64,000 nucleotides of DNA from Cryptomeria japonica (Eukaryota; Streptophyta; Pinopsida; Cupressales; Cupressaceae), in the NCBI RefSeq assembly GCF_030272615.1, contig NC_081406.1, positions 243,527,218-243,591,217 on the forward strand, given 5' to 3'. Shown here in pieces: positions 20,786 through 32,334 of the stretch (position 1 is its first letter; every line of letters begins with the position of its first letter). Under the pieces are notes generated by a model. It saw nothing but the letters and a program-made list of their open reading frames with translations, was not told the DNA's origin and did not search any database. Both the position numbers and the translations under genes were made by a program.

Positions 20786-21540
20786 GTTAAGGAGGTTGAG
20801 GATCCATATTTTGCTAAAGCATATACCATTAAACAAAGTGAACAAGTTGCTAACACCCTTACTGGGGAAGAAGCTATGGGGGCTACCCACCTATATGCCC
20901 TAGCTCCATACTTCTCTGCCCTCTGCCCTGGCTCCCCCCCTTCTTACTATTCCTATTTTTGCAATAGGAATACAAATGATCTAGATAGTTCACCATCTAG
21001 GCAAGGGATATGCCCATTTGTTCTTGCTATAGGAATACAAACATAATACAATCTCATGCAATTTGTTCTTGCTATAGGAATACAAACATAATATAATCTC
21101 ATGCCCCTGTTATTATAAAGGGAGGCGTTAGGAACCTCTTTTTATGGAAGTTTTTCGAACAAATGCAAAAACCAAAAGTAAACTTAAAAGATTTAGCCAA
21201 CCCGAAAAGTAAAGGCCATAGAATTGTAGGGCCATTTTATTCAAATTAAATTCCAATTCATTCAAACTGAAAGAAAAGGCCCTACTATTCTATGGGGCCA
21301 TTTACTAGGAATTAAAGCTGGTTACAACTGGAAATAAAGTGAACAAGAGAATGAACGGAAAGCAAAGGAACTTGAAAAAAATCTTGATGAAAAGAACGAA
21401 AGGACCAACTTGTTGTACAGTTGCTGCTGAGCATCTATCTGCAACAATTGTGCCCACTTCCTCCCAATTTTTGCACCCTAAGCCCTTGTATAATGATGGT
21501 GCGTAATTACTTTTTTTTTTAAATACCTTGTGTTCATCAG
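20786..21540. other. No gene seen; short direct and inverted repeats
   Basis: A 41-bp direct repeat (TTGTTCTTGCTATAGGAATA...) occurs at about 21018 and 21059. GGCCATAGAATTGTAGGGCC at about 21209 is largely complementary to GGCCCTACTATTCTATGG at about 21278. An open stretch at 20790-20940 (VKEVEDPYFAKAYTIKQSEQ) is not recognised. Confidence 0.45.
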
Positions 21541-22014
21541 AATTCTGACATCAAATATGAAATCTGAACTATCGGCAAAAGTCAACCCAAGGATAACACA
21601 CAAGTAGAAGCATGTGATCGGGATATAATACATTGATGAAGTCCATTGGCAGAACACACACTAGCGGCAATGGAGAAATCTTGTATTGTCAATAGTCGAT
21701 GATGCTATCGGTAAGACTTATCCCGCTAGACACTGGCAAAAGTAAAATGCATCGGCAAAGGTTATAGCGATAAAGGGTCAAAGCTTATGTTGAGGAGACA
21801 TAACATATCAAGAGGAGCTACGCTAAAGGAAAAGACATTGGGGAAATTATACCCATCGCCTGAACACATTTTAAACTATCCCGATGCTCGATGAGACTAG
21901 CAGGATAACTCACACCGATCAACAAAAGAAGAGAAGTCATCGACTTATGTTATCCCGATGAGTAAGAAGAAATCAAGAGGCTGTGAAAATCATCATACCA
22001 GCATATGCCAATGG
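21541..22014 (+). repeat. ATCGG-rich repeat, copy 1 of a 474-bp tandem unit
   Basis: The unit starts AATTCTGACATCAAATATGA and ends in AGAGGCTGTGAAAATCATCA. It is dense in ATCGG/CCGAT motifs, and no frame is kept between copies. It is followed directly by the next copy at 22015. The same sequence occurs antisense at 90-545. Confidence 0.85.
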
Positions 22015-23037
22015 AATTCTGACGTGAAATATGAAATCTGCACTATCGGCCAAAGTCAAACCGATGGTAACACACAAGTAGAAGCATGTGATCAGGATAT
22101 AATACACCGATGAAGTCCATTGGCAGAACGCACACTAGCAGCAATGGAAAAATCTTGTATTGTCAATAGCCGATGATGTTATCGGTAAGACTTATCCCGC
22201 TAGACACTGGCAAAAATAAAATGCATCAACAAAGGTTACAACAATAAAGGGTCAAAGCTTATGCTGAGGAGACATAACATATCGAGAGGAGCTATGCCAA
22301 GGGAAAAGACATCGGGGAAATTATTCCCATCGCCTAAACACATTTTAAGATATCTCGATGCCCGATGAGACTAACGAGATAACTCGCACCGATCAATAGG
22401 AAGAGAGGTCATCGGCTTATGTTATCTTGACGAGTAAGAAGAAATCAAGAGGCTGTGAAAATCATCAGACCAACATATGCCGATCAATAGGTAAAATCCG
22501 TGTTCATCGGGATGCTGATGCAAAATTTCAACACGTACGAATTATGACAAACACAGGGTACTTTAAAAAAAAAAAATTTGACAAAGAAAAAGAAATCCCA
22601 TAGCCAATCGAAAATGTTCGTCGATTTTTCATCCGAATTTTGACTTGAAAGTTTGACACGTCGGAATTCTGACAAACATGGGGTAATTTTTGAAAAAAAC
22701 AAATAAAGTAATCCTACAAAACAAAATAAATCCCATAGCTTGTCGAAAATGCTCGTCGTAAAATCACTCCAAATGTACTAGTGTGTGTGCTCAAATTTCT
22801 TTTCATGTACCTGATAATGATATTCAAAGAATTTTCATTTCTAATTTGCAAAAAAAAATCAGGGAAAAACTTCTTTTGTCTGAGTTTACTTCCTTTCCGC
22901 AGTTGTGCGCAACACTCCACAATTATCAACTGGTTGTGAGTCAAATGGAGCAATAAACTCCTATGGCTCCGAGTCATAAGGGGGAGAGTGTTCAACAACC
23001 ATTTACAAAGTTCAAACCAACAAAAAGCTTCATCAAG
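21963..23037 (+). repeat. First copy of a 1,075-bp direct tandem duplication
   Basis: It runs from TAAGAAGAAATCAAGAGGCT to AAGCTTCATCAAG and contains the second ATCGG-rich copy (22015-22490) plus a spacer. The spacer carries poly(A) runs, CAGGGTACTTTAAAAAA and the phrase TCATAAGGGGGAGAGTG. It is followed without a gap by the second copy at 23038. Confidence 0.9.
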
Positions 23038-24113
23038 TAAGAAGAAATCAAGAGGCTGTGAAAATCATCATACCAACATATGCCAATGGAATTCTAACGT
23101 CAAATATGAAATCTGCACTATCGGCCAAAGTCAAACCGATGGTAACACACAAGTAGAAGCATGTGATCAGGATATAATACACCGATGAAGTCCATCGACA
23201 GAACGCACACTAGCAGCAATGGAGAAATCTTGTATTGTCAATAGCCGATGATGTTATCGGTAAGACTTATCCTGCTGGACAGTGGCAAAAATAAAACACA
23301 TCGACAAAGGTTACAACAATAAAGGGTCAAAGCTTATGCTGAGGAGACATAACATATCGGGAGGAGCTATGCCAAGGGAAAAGACATCGGGGAAATTATT
23401 CCCATCGCCTTAACACATTTTAAGGTATCCCGATGCCCGATGAGACTAACGAGATAACTCGCACTGATCAATAGGAAGAGTGGTCATCGGCTTATGTTAT
23501 CTTGATGAGTAAAAAGAAATCAAGAGGCTATGAAAATCATCAAACCAACATATGCCGATCAATAGGTAAAATCCATGTTCATCGGGATGCTGATGCAAAA
23601 TTTCAACACGTCCAAATTACGACGAACACAGGGTACTTTAAAAAAAAAAAAATCCGACAAAGAAAAAGAAATCCCATAGCCAATCAGAAATGTTCGTTGA
23701 TTTTTTGTCCGAATTTCGACTTGAAATTTTGACATGTCAGAATTCTGACAAACACGGGGTAATTTTTGAAAAAAACAAACAAAGTAATCCTACAAAACAA
23801 AATAAATCCCATAGCTTGTCGGAAATGCTCGTCGTAAAATCACTCCAAATGTACTAGTGTGTGTGCTCAAATTTCTTTTCATGTACCTGATAATGATATT
23901 CAAAGAATTTTCATTTCGAATTTGCAAAAAAAAATCAGGGAAAAACTTCTTTTGTTTGAGTTTACTTCCTTTCCGCAGTTGTGCACAACACTCCACAATT
24001 ATCAACTGGTTGTGAGTCAAATGGAGCAATAAACTCCTATGGCTCCGAGTCATAAGGGGGAGAGTGTTCAACAACCATTTGCAAAGTTCAAACCAACGAA
24101 AAGCTTCATCAAG
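23038..24113 (+). repeat. Second copy of the 1,075-bp direct tandem duplication
   Basis: It is nearly identical to 21963-23037 base by base, with a few percent of substitutions. Its end reads straight on into the gag relic of element C, so the duplicated block includes a short piece of that relic's coding sequence. The first copy's end is joined to the start of the second instead. Confidence 0.9.
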
Positions 24114-26164
24114 TTCAATGATACAATCAACAACAACAATATGAATGCTACACCATGTGTGCCTTCTATTTCTAATTTTTTCCAAAGAGAAAGACAATTT
24201 ACTTCTTTGAATGAATCTTTACATAGTATTATGTCTTAGTTGTTGCAAATAAATGTTATCAAACTTCCTCCTATAAAACTAGTTGATCCTTCTAAACTTG
24301 CATCCCCTTATTTTGATAATAATTCATTTTGTCAATTTCATCATCATCCTGGTCATGATACTGAGAAAGGTTTTGGATTAAAAAATAAGATTCAAGATTT
24401 AATTGATAACAATACTATATCTATGGCAGGTATGAATGATAAAGGGAATAAATCAGTAGCTCCTCCTAATCAAAATCTTAATATTTTCACTAATCCCTTC
24501 CCTTCTCATACCTCTAATGTTATTGAGATTGTGCCTAATTCTTTCTCTTCTGAGGAATTCACCTCTATGGCTCCGAACTTGGTAAATATGGTAGAAAAAC
24601 AAGATACGCCTAAGGATCCTTGTATTACATTTGACCCTGGTGACCATTGGAGCACCTGATGGACCTTTATACATAGTTGCAAAGGTTAAGGACATCCCTT
24701 GCTATGGTGCCCTTATTGATCCATCTTGCATGGTTAATGTCATCACTAAAGAGTATCTTTTCACTTTATGATTGGATAAAACAATATATGATGCTTCAAA
24801 TGTGGTTGTAAAGTTATTTGATGGATTCTCTTGTCCTACCATTGGCTCTATCACCCTTCTTGTTTAAGTTCATACTAACTCCATGGATGTTGACTTTGTT
24901 ATCATACCCTCTTCTGAGCAATTCCATGTGAAGTTGGGCTATCCTTGGCTATCTTCCATGAAGGCTATTGCTTCTCCAATCCACAAGTGTCTGACATTTC
25001 CTCACAATGGATAAATCATAACCATGAACCATAGCTTATTTCGTCCATCTGAAAGAAGCCCCGTTGTTCCTATTGATTTCTTTTGACCTAAACAATTTAA
25101 ACCTCTTCCATCAAAGAGTGATGCTCTTTTTCAATCTTATCAAAAATGGAAGAAAGATATGATCTTATCCTTAAGTCAACCTAGATCCCTAACACTTGAC
25201 ATTCCTATTATTCTTCAAGATGAGGTTCTTCCCCTCATGGATCGAACTAATCTCCCTCCTAAGGAAGATTGTCAACCTATTCCTCTAGATGTGACTATAC
25301 CTTCTCCTAAGAAGAACAACAATGTTCCTCCTAAGGTTAGACCTATACCTTCTCCTCATGATGAACCTGGTCTCCTTCCTACACCTAATATTCCTCCTTT
25401 GTATGGTACAGTTCCACCTCCTTCCTCTTATTGAGAGAAGAGACCTGCTTCTCTTCTTGTTCAACCTAAATGACCTCAACCTAAACCTTCAACTATCAAG
25501 GAGAGAAACATTCCTACTTTTTCAAGTGTTCCTCCTCCTTCTCAGCCTTCCACTAGGACTCGACAAAATCATTGTGCGAGAGAATGCCAACAAAGATGTC
25601 ATGTTCAAGCTCATGAATCCATCCCTCAAAATACTCAATCTCCTCAAACTTTGATGGTTGACATGATTCCATTTTTCTCCCAAGCAAGATGTTCAACCTA
25701 CATCTCCAAATCATAAGTTGCACAAAACATGTAATCATTTTACTCCTATTTGTGTTCGTACTCCTCTCTCTATAAATATAGATGAAGAAATGAGGGAAAA
25801 TGTTATTCATGATGATAATACAACTCCTAATGCTTCTGATAGTGAGTATGAATATGTTGACGTGGACAAGCATTTATCCACTGATTTTTCACAAATCCTA
25901 ATCCTAGCTCCTAGAATCGAACAAAGTGACTTACAACATGATCATAGTCCTTGTTTGGATCTTGTGATAGCTCCATTTTTTGTGCTTGATGTCGCTCCTC
26001 TAGCATGTTGCTCGCCTTCTCAAAATAGTGATCAACAAGATCGAGAGGGTATGCCAATACTATCGGTAAAGTACAAGGAAACAAGATTGAAAGACTTTTA
26101 CCATGTCAAGGAGGCAAGATGCACCAAGCCCCCAGTGGACTTAGGATCTTACGAATTTGATTGA
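24031..26164 (+). pseudogene. Element C: decayed gag-protease relic
   Basis: Reading frames on the plus strand carry a Tat-type knuckle (FCQFHHHPGHDTEKGFGLKN followed by IQDLIDNNTI) and, in a second frame from about 24660, a retropepsin-like sequence. The latter has IPCYGALIDPSCMVNVIT in place of the D-S/T-G active site, and LGYPWLSSMKAI. Downstream is a proline-rich linker (PPKEDCQP..., 25159-25434) and further pieces to 26164. Stops at 24237, 24657, about 24770 and 24867 and frame changes show it is dead. The capsid domain upstream and any reverse transcriptase downstream are absent. The codons are unlike a host gene and the order matches elements A and G. Confidence 0.75.
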
Positions 26165-27268
26165 CAAAGTAAAAGGGAATATCAAGAAGGGGAGAACCAT
26201 GACTGCAAGTAGCAAAGTTCCCCTCACTATGAGTCATGAAAGAAAGGATACCAAATATTACAAAGCAACACGAAGTTCACTAAGTAATTCTAAGTATAAA
26301 GAATGAAAATATGAGTGGAGTGTATGCCCCCATGTTAAATCAATCGTGCACACCTTATCGGGAATTATTTCTTTGAGGTAGGATACACCCAAGAGAGAGA
26401 GAAGAGAGGAAGCACATTATCACAAGGATTTAGCCCCCAATTGAGCAATAAACCCAAGGATAATGAACACAAAACACAAGGTACGAGAGAGTTTCACTTT
26501 CCTCAGGGTCAGTATGTTGTATGATAACTCATGTATATCATGTATGTATATGTGCATATAAAAATCATCATTCCCCAAAGAAGGACACTACCTTAGAAGA
26601 AAGGGAAGAGAGGATGTCTTTTGAGTCAACATGAAAGAGACCAATAAAAGATCTTAATGATTTGCATCAGCCCCAAGTAGACATTAAGGGAACAATAGAA
26701 GAATAGGGATACACATAGAAGAATGGTCACAAAAGAGAAATAAGGGATACCCATTTTCCTCCCTTTTCTGTGTGTACGTTGTAGGTGCGCAGCTAAACTT
26801 TCGGACTTGGACTTCATTTGTAGAGGCGGAAAAAATCTTTATGTTTCACAGATTTTTTAGAGGACCATGTACATTCCCGCCATGGTCCGGGAAAATTTTC
26901 CTCAAATTCATAGGGTGAGTTCATCTTAACATATTATTGCCAGATCTAGGTGCACAACTTCATCCCATACTCCGATCTCAAGTTATAATCAGTTATTTGT
27001 CACTTTTTCACTTAGTCTCTATACATAATTCAATCAATTCTTTTTCATTTCAAATATGAAGAGGGGATGAAATTATCATTCTCATTTCATTCAGAATTCT
27101 ATCTTCTTCTTTGGAGGTTGAGTCTAGTGAATTTTCCCCCCTCTTCTAATGTAATTGCATGAAAAGTGTTTGAAAGGAAATCTGTAGTGAAACTCCCATC
27201 TCTCCTTGGAGGGAAAGGGTAGTTTTCCTCTTGATCTCTCATTCACACATTTTTCACCCACCATTACA
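26165..27268 (+). repeat. Diverged LTR-like sequence related to element E LTRs
   Basis: 26760-27268 aligns with the LTRs of element E read in the opposite direction. Matching parts are GTAGGTGCGCAGCT against GCAGGTGCGTAGCT, TAGAGGACCATGTACATTC against GGAGGACCGTGTGCACTTTC, and a shared last 100 bp with CTCTTCTAATGTAATT and a closing CATTACA. It may be the 3' LTR belonging to element C. The left boundary is unclear; AAGAAGGGGAGAACC at about 26184 could be a polypurine tract. Confidence 0.5.
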
Positions 27269-27440
27269 TTTTGGTGACATTACAATTATATTTAATTAAT
27301 TATTCTCCCTTTTTTTGTATTTTTCAGTTATTGATTAACTATGTATCCCCTAATTTCTATAAAGTTTGATTTATTTTAATAAATCAAATCCCGCTTTAGC
27401 CAAACATCCCAATATTCCTCTAATCTTGATTAGTTAATTA
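27269..27440 (+). repeat. Left part of an older LTR-like sequence split by element D
   Basis: AT-rich sequence that joins, without the insertion, to 33413 onward. The joined sequence resembles an LTR: it ends in front of a primer-site-like motif at 34183. The start near 27269 is uncertain. Confidence 0.45.
27436..27440. repeat. Left target-site duplication AATTA of element D
   Basis: AATTA precedes the TG of the left LTR and recurs at 33408-33412 after the CA of the right LTR. Confidence 0.93.
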
Positions 27441-28642
27441 TGTTAGACAATTCAAATAACTGGAAGACAACTTAGAAGGGGGGGGAGGGTGAATCGGTTG
27501 TCACAGATTACCAGAACATTTAGCAATTAAAACTTTAATATCGGAATGCTTAAACCAAATACCAGAATAGAAGTTAAACCAATTAAGCATAAACAATAAT
27601 CACAGAATAAATACCATCCACATGACACCAAGATTTATATGTGGAAAACCTGGTAAAGGGAAAAACCACGGTGGGAAGCCTACCCACAGTCAGATAATAC
27701 TTCTGCAGTAAGTATGTGAATTACAATTGAGGGGCCTGCACTTGCAGGAAGATCAACAACCTAGAGCACACTTCTCATCACAAAAGGAGTCTCACTGACT
27801 AAATAGAAATCCAGACTACAATCCGAAGAAGTGTTTGAATTGCAAAGATAGCATCTCCTATGCTTGAGTACAGTTTTGATTAAGCTCAATATCAGAGGAC
27901 TAAATCCTCTTACATAAACCCAATTCGATCTCTAAGGATCGACCAAGTCCTCTGCCTGAATGATATTAAATTATTTGCACATTACATATCCATATCCCAT
28001 TCCTTGACCTTATACCTATATCATGATCTACAATGAGATCTTACAACATATATGCAAAACCTTGACCATAAACAATTAGATCAGCCACCAGACAATAAAC
28101 TAATTACATAATTACACAAACATGTCGGCCTTAGACCAAATAAACAATATCCAGTAATATAAGACATCCTGGAAACACATCGAGAGGTCCAATCCACACG
28201 TTACATTAAGATGGTCCATAACCTAGATCAACTAGAACACAACATAAGTCCATACACTAAAGAAATGATCTCCATCAACATCCTGAATCTCCACCAGAAG
28301 CTACATCGACACCACTTATGCATATCATCAAAGATCTTCATCAAAAGCTCTGCCGATGAAACCCTCATTGGTACCACAAGCCAAGCTTCCAAGCAAACAT
28401 GATAGCATCCGATCACGGGACCAAAACCAACTGACTGAATATGAATATGAGTATCATGAATAAGACAATTCCATAACCAAACTATACTGAAACCTACTGG
28501 ATCATGTTGGATCCAAACCAACCAAAAACTACTCAACCTACTGGGACCAGAAGGGTGCTGGTAAAGTATCCAAACAACTAGTGTTGACATCAATGACAAA
28601 ACATCAATGCACCACATAATCAATTCCTCCAAATGGCCAACA
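27441..28642 (-). repeat. 3' LTR of element D
   Basis: It runs from TGTTAGACAATTCAAATAAC to CCAAATGGCCAACA in plus orientation. It aligns with 32335-33407 but is about 130 bp longer, mostly because the other copy lacks sequence after GAATCAGTTGTCACTTTAAA. Confidence 0.92.
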
Positions 28643-28660
28643 ATCTCCCCCTTTGGCGTT
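28643..28660 (-). other. Polypurine tract of element D
   Basis: On the minus strand CGCCAAAGGGGGAGAT lies directly upstream of the 3' LTR, the typical Copia form. Confidence 0.8.
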
Positions 28661-28828
28661 GATGGAAACACTAGATGTGAAAAACATCTAAGTCCCAAGA
28701 AATGCCAAACAAGTCTTCCCCAATGGAAGACAACCAACAATCTCCCATAAAGATATAGCAATGAAGTTCTGAAACAAAGACCAAACTCCCCTATGAATGA
28801 TATCTTTGTAAATCTCATAATTACACAT

Positions 28829-28940
28829 ATATCTCTCCCCCTAATGTATACAACTCCTTAAGTTTTTATTTTTCACATCAATATCTCTCCCCCTAATGTA
28901 TACAACTCCTTAAGTTTTTATTTTTCACATCAATATCTCT
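28829..28940 (-). repeat. 52-bp direct repeat carrying extra polypurine-like motifs
   Basis: ATATCTCTCCCCCTAATGTA and what follows recurs at 28829 and 28881, with a partial third start at 28933. On the element's sense strand each unit holds TTAGGGGGAGAGATAT, a polypurine-like run. Confidence 0.85.
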
Positions 28941-29109
28941 CCCACTTTGACACCAATGCCAAAAATCTGACAAAAATATCAAAGAAAAAATATAAACCAC
29001 TCTATCACAAAGATGACCACTCCCCTTGAGCAGTAGCATCCCCACATTAGTGTCGGAATGAAAAAATATCTCTGATAATGCATACCAGACTGATGCCAAA
29101 AAACATCAA

Positions 29110-30503
29110 TCAGTTTTCTACCAGAGGGGCAGAAACCCCTAACCTGTCTCTCAGGTACTCAAATGGTTCTTTAGGAAAAGGTTTAGTCAAAATACTTGCA
29201 ATCTTCTCTTTTGTGTTCACATAAACCAATCTGACTTCATTTTCTTCTACCTTCTCCTTCAAAAAGTTATACTTGATAGATACGTTCTTTGTCTTAGAGT
29301 GAAATACTAGATTCTTTGATATGTCAATAGTAGTAGAGTTATCATAGTGAATAACTACCAGTCCAGTGCAATGCACTTTGATATCTTTCAACATTTTCTT
29401 CATCCATAAAACCTATGTATAGTTAGTAGTAGCAACAACATACTTAGCTTCAATAGTAGATAAACAAGTACATGATTTTTTCTTGCTGATTAATGAAACC
29501 AACTCCTTTCCAAGAAAGAAAGCTCCACTGAAAGTACTTTTCCGGTTATCAACATCTCCAGCCCAATCAGCATTTATATATGCACATAAAGTAAATTCAT
29601 CATCCTTAGGGTACCACAAACCATATTTTTATGTACCTTGCAAGTATCTAAAAATCCTTTTCACTGCACTCTCATGATTTTCTTTAGGATCACTTTGAAA
29701 TATAGATGCAATACAAACAACATTCATTATGTCAGGCCTAGTTTGAGTCAATTAAAGCAGACCTCCAATCATAGATTTGTATCTTGTAGGATTTACCGGT
29801 GCAAAAACATCTTTTCTTGTCAATTTATCATTTGTAATCATAGGAGTACTTATCAGTTTATAATCTCCTATACCAAATTTCTCCAACAATTCCGTGGGAT
29901 ACTTAGTTTGACAGATGAAAATACCTTTTCCAGTCTGAGTAATCTGCAAACCTAAGAAAAATTCCATTTCCCCAGTCATAGACATTTCAAATTCTTTCTC
30001 CATATTCTTAGAAAATTCCATGCATAACTTATCTTCACCTCCAAAAATAATGTCATCAAAAAATACTTCAATAATCAGTATATCATCATCAGTGATCTTA
30101 TAATATAAATTGCTATCAACATTACCCTTAGTAAAACCAAGCTTCAAAAGATATTTATCCAACCTTGCATACCAAGCTCTAGGTGCCTGTTTCAATCCAT
30201 ATAAAGCTTTCCTTAACCCACAAACTATGTTTGTATCATCTGATAGTGAAATACCATCAGGTTGCTCAATATAAATTTCCTTATAAAGATCCCCATTCAA
30301 ACATGCACACTTAACATCCATCTGATAAACCTTGTAGTTTTTATGGGCAACATATGCAAGAAATAATCTTACAACTTCAATCCTAGCTACAAGTGCAAAA
30401 GTTTCACCATAATCAATTCCTTCCTTCTGAGAATATCCTTTACAAATCATTCTAGCCTTATTCCTTACAACTTGACCATCCTCATTCAATTTATTCCTAA
30501 AAC
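29110..30503 (-). pseudogene. Reverse transcriptase and RNase H of element D
   Basis: This is the C-terminal part of the Copia polyprotein, which copies RNA into DNA and degrades the RNA strand. Visible RT parts are [40 protein letters not shown] and the catalytic box FFDDIIFG (usually Y/F-V-D-D). The RNase H half begins YINADWAGDVDNRKSTFSGA and contains CLSTIEAKYVV and VIHYDNSTTIDISKN, ending near LTKPFPKEPFEYLRDRLGV. The frame is continuous with the upstream parts and interrupted by stops at 30504-30506 (TGG changed to TAG), 29752-29754, 29629-29631 and 29413-29415. No frameshift was needed to read it. Confidence 0.88.
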
Positions 30504-31337
30504 CTATTTAGTTCCAATAACATTTTTATTTTTAGACTGGGGAACCAAAGTCCATGTGTTATTTTTCTCAATCTGGTCTAATTCTTCTTCCATATCTTTC
30601 AACCAATATTCATCTTTACATGCCTCAATTACTGATACCGAATTATAGGGCTTCACAATCTTAGGTATATCTCTAACTGACTTAGTTGAAGTGATCTTCA
30701 CAATGCAATCAAAATTCACATGACACAACCTTTTATGCCATAGCCAACTCTCATCAATTTGTGCAATCAAACATATCTTCTCATCGAAATTCAAATGAAA
30801 TAAATTACCTTTTGTCTGTGTACTAGTTGCAATCTCCAAACTAGATCTGGTAAAGATTTTGCATTTTCCATCCTTGAACTGTAATTGAAATCCCTTATCC
30901 ACCAATTTTCCTACACTCAAAAGATTATGCCTTAAACCTTCAACATAATAAACATTGTCAGTATTGTTATTACCATCCAATGATATAGTTCCTTTTCCTT
31001 TGATCGTACATGCTTTGTCATCTCCAAATCTAACCAGACCGCCATCAAATTCTTGCAAAGATAGAAACTTCCCTTTATCTCCAGTCATATGATGTGAACA
31101 ACCATTGTCAATTACCCATTCATCCTTGTCTTCAATTTTAGTAGCAAGTGCCTTCTCTTCAGGTACATTCTCTTCTAGTGTTGGAACATCTTCCTTGATA
31201 ACCAGGAACACCCATTCCTTCCCATTGTCGGAACCACTAGCAAAATCTTCTGCCGGTTCATCATCAGAATCAGTAATGCATTCCTCATCTACTATGTAGC
31301 ATGATATGTCTCTTTTTTTCCTGTATTTATACTTGTT
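30504..31337 (-). pseudogene. Protease and pre-integrase region of element D; integrase deleted
   Basis: The frame reads EWVIDNGCSHHMTGDKGKFL, the Copia protease site with D-N-G for the usual D-S-G. It continues to LRHNLLSVGKLVDKGFQLQF and the gag-pre-integrase segment (LWHKRLCHVNFDCIVKI, with the H-x3-H pattern). At about 30660 it jumps directly to the sequence just before RT (IEACKDEYWLKDMEEELDQI). The whole integrase catalytic core, roughly 1.3 kb in complete relatives, is therefore missing, and the join keeps the frame. The element could not integrate by itself. Confidence 0.85.
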
Positions 31338-32276
31338 CTAATATCCAGGGTTAGGCTTAAATGATCTTCTAACTCTTTCTTCAAATCTTGAATTCCTTTC
31401 AGGACATCTAAATGCAAAATGACCTATCTTATTACATGCAAAACATTTAAAAGGTTTTTTTCCTTCATACTTACTTCCTATCGGTCCTTTAGGTACTCTT
31501 CTAGCAAATAGTGCTTCAAGTTGCTCAAAATCATCATCTTCTCTCTTCATATCATGCAACTCCTTTGCATATAAAGCTTTCCAATCTTACTTACCGGTTG
31601 TTGATGTAGATGCATAGAAACTAGGTTCAGTCTTCACAGCTCCAGAAGGTCCAAATTCTTTAAGCTCAACCAAGGTATCTCTATTGACAGATGTATTATC
31701 CATTGTTCTCAACTCATTAATAATAGTAGCCTTCATTTTGTAAGCTGGTGGTAGGGCTCTTAAAACTTTAGAAACAATTTCATCTTCACTTAGAGTTCCA
31801 CCACAACATTGAATTCCCATAACAATCTCATTTACCCTTTCCATGATTGCAGTAATCCTTTCATCTTCTTCCATCTTCAGGTTTTCATATCTCACCCAGT
31901 AACTGTCAAGTTTAGCAATCTTCACTATAGGGTCACCTTCATTAAGAGTCTCCAACTTATCCCATATATCCTTTCTAGATGATTTGTCAGTTAATCCCAT
32001 TATTTGTTGATCAGAAAGTGCACACAAGAGGGATTCTCTTTCTCTACAATCATTCTCAAGCTCCTTATCCAAGTTTGTTGGAGGAGGATTTCCATATGCC
32101 AGATTATGAGGTGTAACACCATTCTGTGTGATTTCCCAAATCTCCTTGCCAAGACATCTCAGAGGAGTCTCCATCCAAATCTTCCATATTGTGTAATTTG
32201 TTCCATCAAGCCTAGGAATATCTCTCCAAAAGATAGCTCCAGATGAACTGGATGAACTTGAACTGTTAGTCACCAT
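31338..32276 (-). pseudogene. gag: Gag of element D with CCHC zinc knuckle
   Basis: The ATG at 32274-32276 starts a Copia gag: a serine-rich N-terminus, then LDGTNYTIWKIWMETPLRCL, KDIWDKLETLNEGDPIVKIA and EDERITAIMERVNEIVMGI (the UBN2/gag-polypeptide fold). After one stop at 31587-31589 the same frame continues to the zinc knuckle CFACNKIGHFAFRCPERN (C-x2-C-x4-H-x4-C). It ends at TAG 31338-31340, where a glutamine is expected. The start fits the element's leader, about 55 bp after the primer site. Confidence 0.88.
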
Positions 32277-32319
32277 AGGATCTTCCTCAAGCAGTTAAGA
32301 TTTCTGCAGAGAGGACCAA

Positions 32320-32333
32320 AGCTCTGAAACCAA
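32320..32333 (-). other. Primer-binding site of element D (initiator Met tRNA)
   Basis: On the minus strand TTGGTTTCAGAGC follows the 5' LTR after two bases. It differs at one position from the canonical TGGTATCAGAGC complementary to plant tRNA-iMet. Confidence 0.85.
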
Positions 32334-32334
32334 T

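Noticed and set aside
23790-24197. 135-codon minus-strand frame, also at 22714-22998
   Set aside because: It is the shadow of the 1,075-bp duplication opposite the gag relic of element C. Both copies keep it because the DNA is duplicated, not because of coding.
25322-25654. 110-codon leucine-rich frame
   Set aside because: It is an alternative frame of the proline-rich linker of element C; leucine comes from CTT/CTC codons read in another phase.
28228-28818. 196-codon minus-strand open frame
   Set aside because: It runs across the end of the element D LTR and the polypurine tract, starts without a domain, and is not kept in the other LTR, so it is chance.
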